DNA of 64,000 nucleotides from contig NZ_JAFBCW010000007.1 in the NCBI RefSeq assembly GCF_016907915.1, positions 1 to 64,000 of the forward strand, read 5' to 3'. Source of the stretch: Desulforadius tongensis. GTDB lineage: Bacteria; Bacillota; Desulfotomaculia; Desulfotomaculales; Desulfohalotomaculaceae. Made by a program: the position numbers and the translations under genes. Shown here piece by piece: positions 38,814-47,084 of this stretch; the stretch's first letter is position 1, and every line of letters begins with the position of its first letter. Under the pieces are notes generated by a model, which did no database searches, was not told the DNA's origin, and saw nothing but the letters and a program-made list of their open reading frames with translations.

Positions 38814-39083
38814 GTGGCTCTCAGTACAGAAGAAAAGCAAAACATTATTGAGAAATTTAAGACCCATGAAAATGATACAGGTTCACCGGAAGTTCAAATT
38901 GCTATTTTAACCCAGCGCATTGTTGAACTGACCGAGCACCTGAAAGTACACAAAAAAGATCATCACTCCCGTCGCGGTTTATTAAAAATGGTTGGTAAAC
39001 GCAGAGCACTGCTCAACTATCTTCGCGACCGTGACTTTGAGCGGTATCGGGCAATTGTAGAAAAACTACCGTTACGCAAATAA
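38814..39083 (+). CDS. rpsO: 30S ribosomal protein S15
   Basis: S15, 89 residues, binds the central domain of 16S rRNA early in assembly. [15 protein letters not shown] and [16 protein letters not shown] are the rRNA-binding signatures. GTG 38814 has GAGGAGGTG nine bases upstream and gives the standard length of 89; the in-frame GTG 38805 is part of that site. A strong terminator follows, separating it from pnp. Confidence 0.98.
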   Translation: MALSTEEKQNIIEKFKTHENDTGSPEVQIAILTQRIVELTEHLKVHKKDHHSRRGLLKMVGKRRALLNYLRDRDFERYRAIVEKLPLRK

Positions 39084-39084
39084 G

Positions 39085-39112
39085 AAAAAGCGGGTTTTAA
39101 TACCCGCTTTTT
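39085..39112 (+). terminator. Intrinsic terminator after rpsO
   Basis: Stem AAAAAGCGGGT (39085-39095) / ACCCGCTTTTT (39102-39112), loop TTTAAT. The A-rich and T-rich arms make it work in both directions. Confidence 0.93.
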
Positions 39113-39288
39113 GCTATAACAGGCTGTTCATTGAAGTAAAGTATTTTATGTTCAGTAAGAAGGAAATACTAGTATATATGTAGAAACTTTCGCATTTGTA
39201 ACCATCAATTGCTCCAGGCATACATTTTTAAGTATTTCTGCCGTTGTCGCAGTATTAATTACTTTAAACAATATCAGGAGGTATTTTA

Positions 39289-41520
39289 ATGTCAGAACAA
39301 AATGTTTTAAGAAAGGAGATAAGTCTCGGCGGTCGTACTTTGACCTTGGAAACCGGGCGTGTTGCTAAGCAGGCCGGCGGTGCGGTTTTAGTAAGATACG
39401 GCGATACCGTTGTACTGGTGACCGCCACCATGTCTAAAAATCCCCGGGAGGGTATAGACTTTTTCCCGCTTACCGTTGACTATGAAGAACGGCATTATGC
39501 AGTGGGTAAAATTCCCGGTGGTTTTATCAAGCGCGAGGGACGTCCCAGTGAAAAAGCAACTCTATCTGCAAGACTGATTGACCGTCCCATAAGACCGTTA
39601 TTTAATAAAAAGCTGCGTAATGAAGTACAGGTAATTGCTACCGTTTTATCGGTGGATCAAAGCTGCGCACCGGAAATAACGGCTATGATAGGTGCCTCTG
39701 CAGCCTTACATATCTCTAATATTCCTTTTCAGGGTCCCATTGGCGGTGTTATTGTAGGTAGGGTGGATGGTGAATTTGTAATTAATCCTACCATCGAGCA
39801 GCATGAAAAAAGCGAAATGCACCTGGTGGTGGCCGGTACCAAGGATGCCGTTATGATGGTAGAAGCGGGAGCAAATGAGGTTCCCGAAGATATTATGCTG
39901 GATGGTATTATGTTCGGCCATGAAGTGGCTAAAGAAATTGTGCAGTTTATAGAACAATTTAGAGCAGAAGCGCTGGCCATGGGGCTGGCTAAAGAAAAAA
40001 TAGAAGTGGTAGAGCCGGAAATTGACCCGGCATTGGAGGAAAAGGTCAGTGAGTTGGCCGATGAGCGCTATACCGAGGCCATAAGAAGATGTGCCCGGGA
40101 AAGAATGCCTAAGAAAGAGCGTGAAGCCTTCCTGGAAGAGGTTGCCGAAGGCCTGGTGGCTGATTTAACCCAGGATTACAGCGAAGAAGAACTGGCAGAA
40201 AAATTGCCGGTGATTAAAGAATTAATTCATGCCCAGGAAAAGAAAGTGATGCGCCGCATGATTATCGAAGAAAAAGTGCGTATTGATGGACGAGCCATCA
40301 ATGAAGTGCGGCCTATATCTGTGGAAGTAGGGATACTGCCCCGCACCCACGGAACCGGTCTGTTTACCCGCGGGCAGACCCAAATTCTGTCGGTGGCCAC
40401 ACTGGGGCGTATCAGTGAAGAACAAATTTTAGACGGCCTGGAAGCCGAAGATACTAAGCGCTACATGCATCACTACAACTTCCCGCCTTACAGCACCGGT
40501 GAAACAAAGATGATGCGTTCACCCGGGCGCAGGGAAATCGGTCATGGTGCGTTGGCAGAACGGGCTCTGGTGCCGGTTCTTCCGGCGGAGGAAGAATTCC
40601 CGTACACCATCCGGGTGGTGTCGGAAGCATTGGAATCTAACGGTTCCACCTCCATGGGCAGTGTTTGCGGCAGTACTCTGGCGTTGATGGATGCCGGAGT
40701 AAAAATAAAAGCCCCTGTTTCCGGTGTGGCCATGGGGCTGATAAAAGAAGATGACAATTTTATAGTGCTCACTGATATTCAGGGTATAGAAGATGCCTTG
40801 GGAGATATGGACTTTAAAGTGGCAGGTACCGCTAGGGGTGTTACCGCGCTGCAGATGGATATAAAGATTCCCGGTATTACAAAAGAAGTATTCAGGCAGG
40901 CGCTGGCCCAAGCCCATGAGGGACGAATGCACATCTTGAACAAGATGTTGGAAGTAATTTCTGAACCGCGGAAAGAAATATCCCCTTACGCACCGGCGAT
41001 TATAAGCATGCAGATAGATCCGGACAAGATACGCGATGTTATCGGACCGGGCGGCAAAATAATCAAGCGTATTGTTGACGAAACAGGAGCGGATATAGAC
41101 ATTGAGGACGACGGTCGGATATTTATTTCTGCCGTTAACCGGGAAGCAGGTAAAAAGGCAATGGAATATATTGAAAAGCTGACCCGGGATGTGGAGCCAG
41201 GGGAAATACTGTCCGGCCGGGTGGTAAAAGTTACTGATTTTGGTGCCTTTGTAGAGGTTGTGCCCGGCATAATGGGTATGCAGGGCAAGGAAGGATTGGT
41301 ACACATTTCACAACTTGCCTATAACCGGGTGGAAAAGGTGGAAGATGTGGTTAAAGAAGGAGATGTAATCACTGTTAAAGTTCTTGGATATGACGATATG
41401 GGACGGTTAAAACTATCCAAGAAAGATGCCATGGAACCACCTGAAGGATATGAGGAAGAAAAACGCAGGTTTAAAAAAGGTTCTCGTAAACCTAGAACCG
41501 GAGGTAGAAGATTTCAGTAA
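39289..41520 (+). CDS. pnp: Polyribonucleotide nucleotidyltransferase (PNPase)
   Basis: Phosphorolytic 3'-5' exoribonuclease, 743 residues. Two RNase PH domains flank a helical linker; the second holds the catalytic site around [10 protein letters not shown] (about residues 500-510). A KH domain ([13 protein letters not shown], about 585-597) and an S1 domain ([15 protein letters not shown]) follow, with a basic tail. ATG 39289 follows AGGAGG. The 176-bp gap after the rpsO terminator has no promoter I can name with confidence; the leader may be a target of PNPase autoregulation, as known in E. coli. Confidence 0.98.
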   Translation: MSEQNVLRKEISLGGRTLTLETGRVAKQAGGAVLVRYGDTVVLVTATMSKNPREGIDFFPLTVDYEERHYAVGKIPGGFIKREGRPSEKATLSARLIDRPIRPLFNKKLRNEVQVIATVLSVDQSCAPEITAMIGASAALHISNIPFQGPIGGVIVGRVDGEFVINPTIEQHEKSEMHLVVAGTKDAVMMVEAGANEVPEDIMLDGIMFGHEVAKEIVQFIEQFRAEALAMGLAKEKIEVVEPEIDPALEEKVSELADERYTEAIRRCARERMPKKEREAFLEEVAEGLVADLTQDYSEEELAEKLPVIKELIHAQEKKVMRRMIIEEKVRIDGRAINEVRPISVEVGILPRTHGTGLFTRGQTQILSVATLGRISEEQILDGLEAEDTKRYMHHYNFPPYSTGETKMMRSPGRREIGHGALAERALVPVLPAEEEFPYTIRVVSEALESNGSTSMGSVCGSTLALMDAGVKIKAPVSGVAMGLIKEDDNFIVLTDIQGIEDALGDMDFKVAGTARGVTALQMDIKIPGITKEVFRQALAQAHEGRMHILNKMLEVISEPRKEISPYAPAIISMQIDPDKIRDVIGPGGKIIKRIVDETGADIDIEDDGRIFISAVNREAGKKAMEYIEKLTRDVEPGEILSGRVVKVTDFGAFVEVVPGIMGMQGKEGLVHISQLAYNRVEKVEDVVKEGDVITVKVLGYDDMGRLKLSKKDAMEPPEGYEEEKRRFKKGSRKPRTGGRRFQ

Positions 41521-41563
41521 GATTCTATGGAAACGAGGAATAACAGCTTTACAGCAATCAACA

Positions 41564-41595
41564 AGCCCCAACCAATTACTGGTGGGGTTTTAACT
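41564..41595 (+). terminator. Intrinsic terminator after pnp
   Basis: Stem CCCCAACCA (41566-41574) / TGGTGGGG (41580-41587) with one bulged A, loop ATTAC, then TTTTAACTTTTTT. Confidence 0.8.
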
Positions 41596-41667
41596 TTTTT
41601 CCCTCCCCTCTGTATATTGGACTGGCATGCAAGCATAAATTTCCTTAACAGATGGGAGGGATATAAA

Positions 41668-42399
41668 TTGAAGATAATTTTTATTAGACGGGGGCCCTTA
41701 TTTAAACTGGCAGCATGGATAATACTGGCTGCCTTTCTTATTATCCTGGGTTATATGGCCCTGCAGGAAGATTATGAACCTACTTTGGCGCCAATTTACC
41801 AGGGAAATGAAGATAAAAAGGAAATCGCTTTAACGGTAAATGTATACTGGGGTGAAGAATATTTACCCCAAATGCTAAAAATCATGGAAGAAAATAATGT
41901 TAAAGCTACATTTTTTATCGGTGGCCAGTGGGCGGAAAAATTTCCCCGGTTGTTAAAGAAGATTTCAACTTCCGGTCACGAGATAGGCAGTCATGGATAT
42001 TCTCACCCGCATCCCGATTACCTTTCTAAGTCCGGCAACATACGTGAAATTACCCGGTCGGAAAGAGTTATTAGTAAAATAACCGGTAAAAAACCAACGC
42101 TGTTTGCTCCACCTTATGGAGAAAGGGGTAAATCGGTTTTAGCTGCTGTAGAAGAACTGGGATACCAGTGTATTTTATGGAGTGTGGATACTATTGACTG
42201 GCAGCGGCCGGCACCGGAAACCATTGTTAACCGGGTAACCCAAAAGGCCCATAACGGTGCCATTGTGTTAATGCATCCCACCGCACCAACTGTTAGAGCT
42301 TTACCGGAAATTATAACTGCCCTTAAAAATGATGGTTATGAATTTGTGACGGTATCTGAATTAATTAAAAATATCGATCCCCGGCAGACCGAGCGCTAA
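41668..42399 (+). CDS. ylxY: YlxY-like polysaccharide deacetylase family protein
   Basis: A 243-residue NodB-fold protein anchored by an N-terminal membrane helix (about residues 12-32). The family fold is clear from VKATFFIGGQWAEKF, GHEIGSHGYSHPHP, LFAPPYGERG and LWSVDTIDW. The first catalytic motif, usually TFDDG, reads TVNVYWG, so the base aspartate and its metal-binding neighbour are missing, as in the Bacillus YlxY as I remember it. The protein may therefore be inactive or altered. TTG 41668 follows GGGAGGG. The last codons and the stop codon lie inside an 88-nt dispersed repeat. Confidence 0.9.
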   Translation: MKIIFIRRGPLFKLAAWIILAAFLIILGYMALQEDYEPTLAPIYQGNEDKKEIALTVNVYWGEEYLPQMLKIMEENNVKATFFIGGQWAEKFPRLLKKISTSGHEIGSHGYSHPHPDYLSKSGNIREITRSERVISKITGKKPTLFAPPYGERGKSVLAAVEELGYQCILWSVDTIDWQRPAPETIVNRVTQKAHNGAIVLMHPTAPTVRALPEIITALKNDGYEFVTVSELIKNIDPRQTER

Positions 42400-42468
42400 G
42401 TTCGGCCGGCGAAGGAATTTTAGCGAACGCTGCAAGAGGCACCGGTTTTAGAACTGCAGTATTTTTCA
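42381..42468 (+). repeat. 88-nt dispersed structured repeat, copy 2
   Basis: Homologous to 29620-29707. The first 19 bases are also the last codons and stop codon of ylxY. The hairpin CCGAG / TTCGG (42389-42393 and 42401-42405) covaries with copy 1, with CCGG / CCGG outside it. Its end, CTGCAGTATTTTTCA, resembles the short motif found at 4187, 22383 and 56118. Confidence 0.75.
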
Positions 42469-42553
42469 AGGTAGGCTGGAATTAAGAAATAAAAAAACGG
42501 GAACCCTTTTAACCAGTCATAAAAAACGCAGCTGCATATGGAGTGAAATAATC

Positions 42554-43675
42554 ATGAACAAAACAGGCAGTTTAGTTCCCGTAATCATTCTGGTCACAGG
42601 TTTATTTTTAAATGTTCATTTTGCCTGGGGGCAGGCGCCCGCCATAACGGCCCAAGCGGCCGTTTTAATGGATGCCGAAACCGGCCAGGTGCTGTATGAT
42701 AAAAATATGCACCAGAGAAGACCCCAGGCCAGTACCACCAAAATCATGACCGCCATTTTGGCGCTGGAAAGCGGTAAATTAGATCAGGTGGTTGAGGTGA
42801 CTCCTAAAGCTGCATCTGTAGGGGAGTCCAGCATTCACCTGCGGCCCCATGAAAAACTGACATTGGAAGAACTGCTTTACGGGGCCATGCTGCGTTCGGG
42901 TAACGATGCCTGCGTGGCCATAGCAGAGCATATAGCGGGAACCGAAGCTAATTTTGTTAACCTGATGAATTACCAGGCTAAACTGCTGGGGGGATACAAT
43001 ACAAATTTTTGCAATACCAATGGTTTACCCCATGACAATCATTACTCATCGGCTTATGACCTGGCTTTGTTTACCCGCTATGCCATGAAAAACCCAAAGT
43101 TCCGTGAAATTGTAAAAACCCGCTATAAGCAAATTGACGGCCCGGGAAACTCAAAAAGACACCTGCATAATACCAACAAGTTATTGTGGGGCTGTACTTG
43201 GGCAGACGGGGTAAAAACAGGTACAACCAATGCTGCCGGGTGTTGTCTTGTGGCCTCCGCCAGCATGAACGGCAGGCATTTAATAAGTGTTGTTTTGCAC
43301 AGCGACGACCGGTATGGTGATACCAAAAAATTATTTGCATACGGATTTAACAGCTTCGAAGAAATTGTAATTACCAGTAAGGGTGAGTATTTTACCACCG
43401 TCAGTGTGGAAGAGGGATATGCCCGGTATGCCCCGGTGATAGCCGAGGATAATTTGTACGTGCTGGTACCGAAAAGAAAGAGGGGGGTATTTGAACAAAG
43501 GGTTATCCTGAAGAGGACGCTGACAGCACCGGTGCGGGCCCACAGTAAAGTGGGTAGAGTAACTGTATTAGTTAACAACCAGGAGGTGGGCAGTGTTAAC
43601 TTAATAACCGGTTGTGCCGTTGACAGGCTGCCCCGGCATTTTCTTATCTACCGCAAGCTGCGTCAACATTTGTAG
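42554..43675 (+). CDS. D-alanyl-D-alanine carboxypeptidase (DacF-like)
   Basis: Penicillin-binding protein 5-type enzyme, 373 residues, that trims the terminal D-Ala from peptidoglycan stem peptides outside the membrane. A signal peptide covers residues 1-26. The serine-peptidase triad motifs are S60-T-T-K63, SGN (about 116-118) and KTGTT. The C-terminal beta domain (about 270-350) has a basic end that may serve as a membrane anchor. ATG 42554 follows TGGAG. The position between ylxY and the M16 peptidase suggests a sporulation-related DacF role, which is not proven by sequence. Confidence 0.93.
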   Translation: MNKTGSLVPVIILVTGLFLNVHFAWGQAPAITAQAAVLMDAETGQVLYDKNMHQRRPQASTTKIMTAILALESGKLDQVVEVTPKAASVGESSIHLRPHEKLTLEELLYGAMLRSGNDACVAIAEHIAGTEANFVNLMNYQAKLLGGYNTNFCNTNGLPHDNHYSSAYDLALFTRYAMKNPKFREIVKTRYKQIDGPGNSKRHLHNTNKLLWGCTWADGVKTGTTNAAGCCLVASASMNGRHLISVVLHSDDRYGDTKKLFAYGFNSFEEIVITSKGEYFTTVSVEEGYARYAPVIAEDNLYVLVPKRKRGVFEQRVILKRTLTAPVRAHSKVGRVTVLVNNQEVGSVNLITGCAVDRLPRHFLIYRKLRQHL

Positions 43676-43689
43676 AAATGTTTTAAAAC

Positions 43690-43718
43690 TTGCAGGTATT
43701 TATGATTTTTTGTATAAC
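43690..43718 (+). promoter_or_regulatory. Sigma-A-like promoter for the M16 peptidase gene
   Basis: TTGCAG (43690-43695), 17-bp spacer, TATAAC (43713-43718), 68 bp before the ATG. Confidence 0.55.
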
Positions 43719-43786
43719 GTCTAATAATACACTTTAATTTAACTGTACAGACGCGTATTTTTCAACGGTATGGAGGAGGTTACCAG

Positions 43787-45055
43787 ATGTACCAAAAGAC
43801 GACATTGGATAACGGTGTGCGCATTTTAACTGAAGAAATCCCGCATGTTCGGTCGGTTTCCATGGGTATTTGGGTTAACGTTGGTTCCCGGGATGAAACT
43901 GATGAAAACAGCGGTATATCACATTTTATTGAGCACATGATGTTCAAGGGAACTAAAAAGCGCACACCAAAGAATATAGCCGAAGAATTAGATGCGGTAG
44001 GTGGACAATTAAATGCCTTCACTACCAAAGAATATACCTGTTATCATGCTAAAGTGCTGGATGAACATTTTCCTTTAGCGGTGGACATATTGTCGGACAT
44101 GTTATTTAACTCTAATTTTTCCCAGAATGACATGGAGCGGGAAAGAAACGTTATCCTGGAAGAAATAAAAATGTACGAGGATACTCCGGATGAATTGGTT
44201 CACGATCTGTTTGCCGAAACAATATGGCACGGGCACCCGTTGGGGCGTCCTATTATCGGTACCGATGAAACTGTGAACGCCTTAACCAGGGAAGATTTGC
44301 TTAGTTTTTATCGCCAGCAGTATACACCCAGTAAAATTATCGTTTCACTGGCCGGTAACATAAAGCATGAACAGGCGGTCAAAACATTAACCCCGGTTTT
44401 TGGTGCCCTTAAAGCAGAAGAGAAAAGCAGGCAGGGCACTTCGCCGGTGGGGGTAAGTGATTTGACCTGTTACAATAAAGATACCGAGCAGGTGCATATG
44501 GTAATTGGTGCTCCCGGTTATCCAATGGGGCATGATGACATTTATACCGCTCAAATAATTAATACTGTTTTAGGAGGCGGTTTATCATCCCGTTTATTTC
44601 AAGAAATCCGTGAAAAGCGTGGTTTGGTGTATTCGGTTTATTCATACCACAGTTCATACAATGATGCCGGTATCTTCGCCATTTACGCCGGTTTATCCAA
44701 GCAAAATGTCAAACAGGCTATGGAGTTAATTTTTAAGGAAATCAAGGATATAGAAGAAAAGGGGATCACGGAAAGTGAACTGCAGCGCTCCAAAGACCAG
44801 TTAAAGGGAAACCTGCTGCTCTCTTTGGAGAATGTCAACAGCAGAATGAGCCGCCTGGGAAAATCAGAAATGTACCTGGGCAAGGTATTAAAACCAGAGG
44901 AAATTGTGGAAAAAGTATATAAAGTCAGCAATGAAGACATTCAACGGGTGGCCAAAAGCATGTTCAAACCGCAAAAATTCTCTATGGCCACCATCGGTCC
45001 CTGGCAGGACAGCAGTGAAATAGAAACTGCTTTTAACAATTTTAAGCACTTATAA
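43787..45055 (+). CDS. mlpA: M16-family zinc peptidase (MlpA/YmxG)
   Basis: A 422-residue insulinase/processing-peptidase family protein. The inverted zinc motif HxxEH is H46-F-I-E49-H50, and the distal glutamate lies in ERNVILEEIKMYED. The second, non-catalytic M16 domain follows (about 210-420) and includes GGLSSRLFQEIREKRGL. It is cytoplasmic by lack of a signal. ATG 43787 follows GGAGGAGG. The last two codons and stop (CAC TTA TAA) coincide with an 8-bp repeat, CACTTATA, that flanks a palindromic insertion, so the original stop was probably TAG. Confidence 0.95.
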   Translation: MYQKTTLDNGVRILTEEIPHVRSVSMGIWVNVGSRDETDENSGISHFIEHMMFKGTKKRTPKNIAEELDAVGGQLNAFTTKEYTCYHAKVLDEHFPLAVDILSDMLFNSNFSQNDMERERNVILEEIKMYEDTPDELVHDLFAETIWHGHPLGRPIIGTDETVNALTREDLLSFYRQQYTPSKIIVSLAGNIKHEQAVKTLTPVFGALKAEEKSRQGTSPVGVSDLTCYNKDTEQVHMVIGAPGYPMGHDDIYTAQIINTVLGGGLSSRLFQEIREKRGLVYSVYSYHSSYNDAGIFAIYAGLSKQNVKQAMELIFKEIKDIEEKGITESELQRSKDQLKGNLLLSLENVNSRMSRLGKSEMYLGKVLKPEEIVEKVYKVSNEDIQRVAKSMFKPQKFSMATIGPWQDSSEIETAFNNFKHL

Positions 45056-45206
45056 AGGATGTTCGAAAAGTCCGCGCGAGATCCGCTTCGAATTTCTGCG
45101 TTGGCTCGGCTTTTGCGGTGCTCACGTGTTGTATATATACGCTCCGCTCCTCAAAGCTTTCGCCGCCCTGAACTTCTCGTGTCTCTTGCGCTTCTTTTCG
45201 AACACT
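45055..45206. mobile_element. MITE-like palindromic insertion with 8-bp target duplication
   Basis: A non-coding block whose ends are the perfect inverted repeats TGTTCGAAAAG (45060-45070) and CTTTTCGAACA (45194-45204), with imperfect complementarity continuing inward to a central GTATATATAC (45131-45140). It is bounded by exact direct repeats CACTTATA at 45047-45054 and 45207-45214, which look like a target-site duplication. The composition (rich in CCGCGCG, CTTCGAA, CTTCTCG) differs from the neighbouring genes. There is no transposase inside. Confidence 0.75.
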
Positions 45207-45234
45207 CACTTATAGTTTTACCGCGCTGCGGGCT

Positions 45235-45261
45235 AATCCTCCCTTAACATGGGAGGATTTT
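45235..45261 (+). terminator. Intrinsic terminator downstream of the M16 peptidase gene
   Basis: Stem AATCCTCCC (45235-45243) / GGGAGGATT (45251-45259), loop TTAACAT, then TTG. The palindromic insertion now separates it from the gene it presumably served. Confidence 0.8.
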
Positions 45262-45327
45262 GTCATTTATAGAAAGTGATGATAATAACTATATAATAAT
45301 GTATTCAATATATGGCAAAGAAGGGTT

Positions 45328-46260
45328 ATGAGAATAATGGGTTGGTACAGGTACGGGTATAGAACATTTAAGTTATATATTATTCTGGCGGTGATAATTT
45401 TTCTTGTATTATCTATACCTGCCTACATCTTTTCTACCAGCAGTCTGCCGGATCTATATTTACCCCCAGGCAGTGATATGCCTGACGGCATTCATTTGGC
45501 TGTGGAAATTGATTCTCTCAACCTGCCCAAAGAAATGATGGTTTACAAATTTCTACAAGCTCCTATGTCCAAAGGGGATGTGGAAAAACTGGCTGAAAAA
45601 TTAAATATAAATAACAGCGTTATTTATGATAAAAAACATCAAGAATGGTTGGTTTGCGCCGGTGGGAAAATGCTGCTGGTGGAACGGAATAGCGGTATTT
45701 GGACATTTCAAGACACAACGGCCCATTATAACAGCTTCTTTGTTAATTCATTTCCCATTTCTGATAACGACGTTATACAGCTGGCCAGGGATTACCTGAA
45801 CGGCATCGGTATAGATACCGGTCAATTTTCTTCTGCTGCAGTGGGTACCACCACCGAAAATGGCCGTGTGATACAAAAAAGTGTTTATTTCTACCAGCAG
45901 CTGGACGGTTTTGAAGTGTTGGGAGCATCCCGGCTGGTGGTGGATATCGGGTCCCAGCGGCAGATTAAAGGTATAATTAAACACTGTCAGAAATTTGAAA
46001 CCTATAAAACCTGTAAGCTTAAAAGCCTGCAGCAGGCAGTGGCCGAGATAAACAGGGGTCAAGCACAATTTCATATACCGGAATTGCCGGCCGGGGAAGC
46101 TGCCGTTACTGAAATTCGTCTTGCTTATTACGGTGAAGCGCAGCATGCCTATTTGCAGCCTGTATATGTATTCAGCGGGGAAGTGGAAACCCGGGAAGGT
46201 CCCCAACCCTTTAGTGCAATTTTACCGGCGGTACGGGGGGTAAATATAAAATGGGAATGA
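45328..46260 (+). CDS. Membrane-anchored protein of unknown function
   Basis: A 310-residue protein with one N-terminal membrane helix (about residues 14-36) and a large extracytoplasmic part. The fold of the outer part (two alpha/beta halves, ending QPVYVFSGE near residue 285) is faintly reminiscent of YycI-type regulators of the WalK kinase, but I do not recognise it with confidence. ATG 45328 is close to AAGGG (45321-45325); ATG 45337 has better spacing. A TATAAT at 45292-45297 lies upstream without a good -35. It lies between the M16 peptidase and ymxH, positions adjacent in B. subtilis. Confidence 0.8.
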   Translation: MRIMGWYRYGYRTFKLYIILAVIIFLVLSIPAYIFSTSSLPDLYLPPGSDMPDGIHLAVEIDSLNLPKEMMVYKFLQAPMSKGDVEKLAEKLNINNSVIYDKKHQEWLVCAGGKMLLVERNSGIWTFQDTTAHYNSFFVNSFPISDNDVIQLARDYLNGIGIDTGQFSSAAVGTTTENGRVIQKSVYFYQQLDGFEVLGASRLVVDIGSQRQIKGIIKHCQKFETYKTCKLKSLQQAVAEINRGQAQFHIPELPAGEAAVTEIRLAYYGEAQHAYLQPVYVFSGEVETREGPQPFSAILPAVRGVNIKWE

Positions 46261-46326
46261 CGGCTTGTTTAAAAGGTGGAATATATGAGTTTCTGCTGCC
46301 ATATTATTTATTGAGGTGGGACAAAG

Positions 46327-46644
46327 ATGAGTACACTTGTTTTAACGGTGGTGATAATAACCCTTATTTTTTTATCGCTGCGGGAACGGGTAGACAGAAA
46401 AAGGATGTCTAAGGACTGGGAAACAATAGGTGCAAGTAAATCATCACCCTTTTCGTCAGCCCTGGCCGGTCTTGTGGGCACCGCCGGGGGGATTTATCTT
46501 TCTTTGGTTATGCTGTTTGCATTTTTGGAAATGGACATTCCGGCCAGGGTTCAAATAATGAACGTAGAGTTAGAGCCGGTGGCAGCGGCATCACTTCTAT
46601 TGGCCATTATTCAGCCCTTTTTTATGCGTATTATCGGGCGATAA
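46327..46644 (+). CDS. Small membrane protein of unknown function
   Basis: A 105-residue protein with three hydrophobic segments: about residues 2-18, 46-68 and 85-102. A charged stretch (RERVDRKRMSKDWE) follows the first. No family is recognised. ATG 46327 follows GAGGTGGG. It lies 24 bp before ymxH and may be cotranscribed with it and with the larger membrane protein upstream, suggesting a joint role in the envelope or in sporulation. Confidence 0.8.
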   Translation: MSTLVLTVVIITLIFLSLRERVDRKRMSKDWETIGASKSSPFSSALAGLVGTAGGIYLSLVMLFAFLEMDIPARVQIMNVELEPVAAASLLLAIIQPFFMRIIGR

Positions 46645-46668
46645 ATTAATAAGAGGGGGTATGGCACC

Positions 46669-46938
46669 GTGAGATTGAGTGAATTGGTGGGAAAAGAAAT
46701 AATAAATATTGTTAACGGTGCCCGGTTAGGGGTTATCGGGGAGTCGGACTTATCCGTTGATATTGATACCGGTCAAATACGGTACATTATTTTACCGAGG
46801 CGCACCAATTTGCTCAACTTTTGGGTTGACAGACAGCAGATGCAGATACCTTGGGATTTGGTGCGCAAAGTGGGGGATGAAGTGGTGATAGTGGAAATTG
46901 ATCAAGGTAATTTAAATTTTCAAAGATATTCAGTTTAA
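46669..46938 (+). CDS. ymxH: YlmC/YmxH family sporulation protein (PRC-barrel)
   Basis: An 89-residue PRC-barrel protein of the YlmC/YmxH group. It opens MRLSELVGKEIINI, contains GARLGVIGESDLSVD and ends with the IPWDLVRKVGDEVVIVE strand pair. The group is restricted to spore formers. GTG 46669 follows AGAGGGGG. A terminator lies directly after it. In Bacillus it sits before spoVFA (dpaA); here dapB is interposed. Confidence 0.92.
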   Translation: MRLSELVGKEIINIVNGARLGVIGESDLSVDIDTGQIRYIILPRRTNLLNFWVDRQQMQIPWDLVRKVGDEVVIVEIDQGNLNFQRYSV

Positions 46939-46943
46939 TGAAT

Positions 46944-46965
46944 AACTCCCGGTGGGAGTTTTTTT
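46944..46965 (+). terminator. Intrinsic terminator after ymxH
   Basis: Stem AACTCCC (46944-46950) / GGGAGTT (46954-46960), loop GGT, then a run of T to 46965. Confidence 0.9.
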
Positions 46966-46995
46966 ATTCTGGCTATACTAATTCTATGGACAAGG

Positions 46996-47025
46996 TTGAC
47001 AAGTAGTGATGGTTTATAGAATAAT
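46996..47025 (+). promoter_or_regulatory. Sigma-A promoter for dapB
   Basis: A perfect -35 TTGACA (46996-47001). The -10 is either TAGAAT (47017-47022, 15-bp spacer) or AATAAT (47020-47025, 18-bp spacer). The leader is short and holds no lysine riboswitch. Confidence 0.6.
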
Positions 47026-47084
47026 TATGCACAAACTGTAAGGTAAAATCTAAGCTGATATTGAATAGGGTTGGAGGTATAATG

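Noticed and set aside
39113-39288. Promoter in the pnp leader
   Set aside because: Several AT-rich boxes exist (for example TATATA near 39173), but none has a convincing -35 at correct spacing.
40519-41304. 261-codon minus-strand frame
   Set aside because: It lies wholly inside pnp on the other strand and its composition (many His, Tyr, Phe) is that of a shadow frame.
45059-45247. 62-codon plus-strand frame
   Set aside because: It is the palindromic insertion and the terminator read as protein; no start signals.
46285-46314. Nine-codon ATG frame before the 105-residue membrane protein
   Set aside because: Too short to support, and no leader-peptide signature or attenuator follows.
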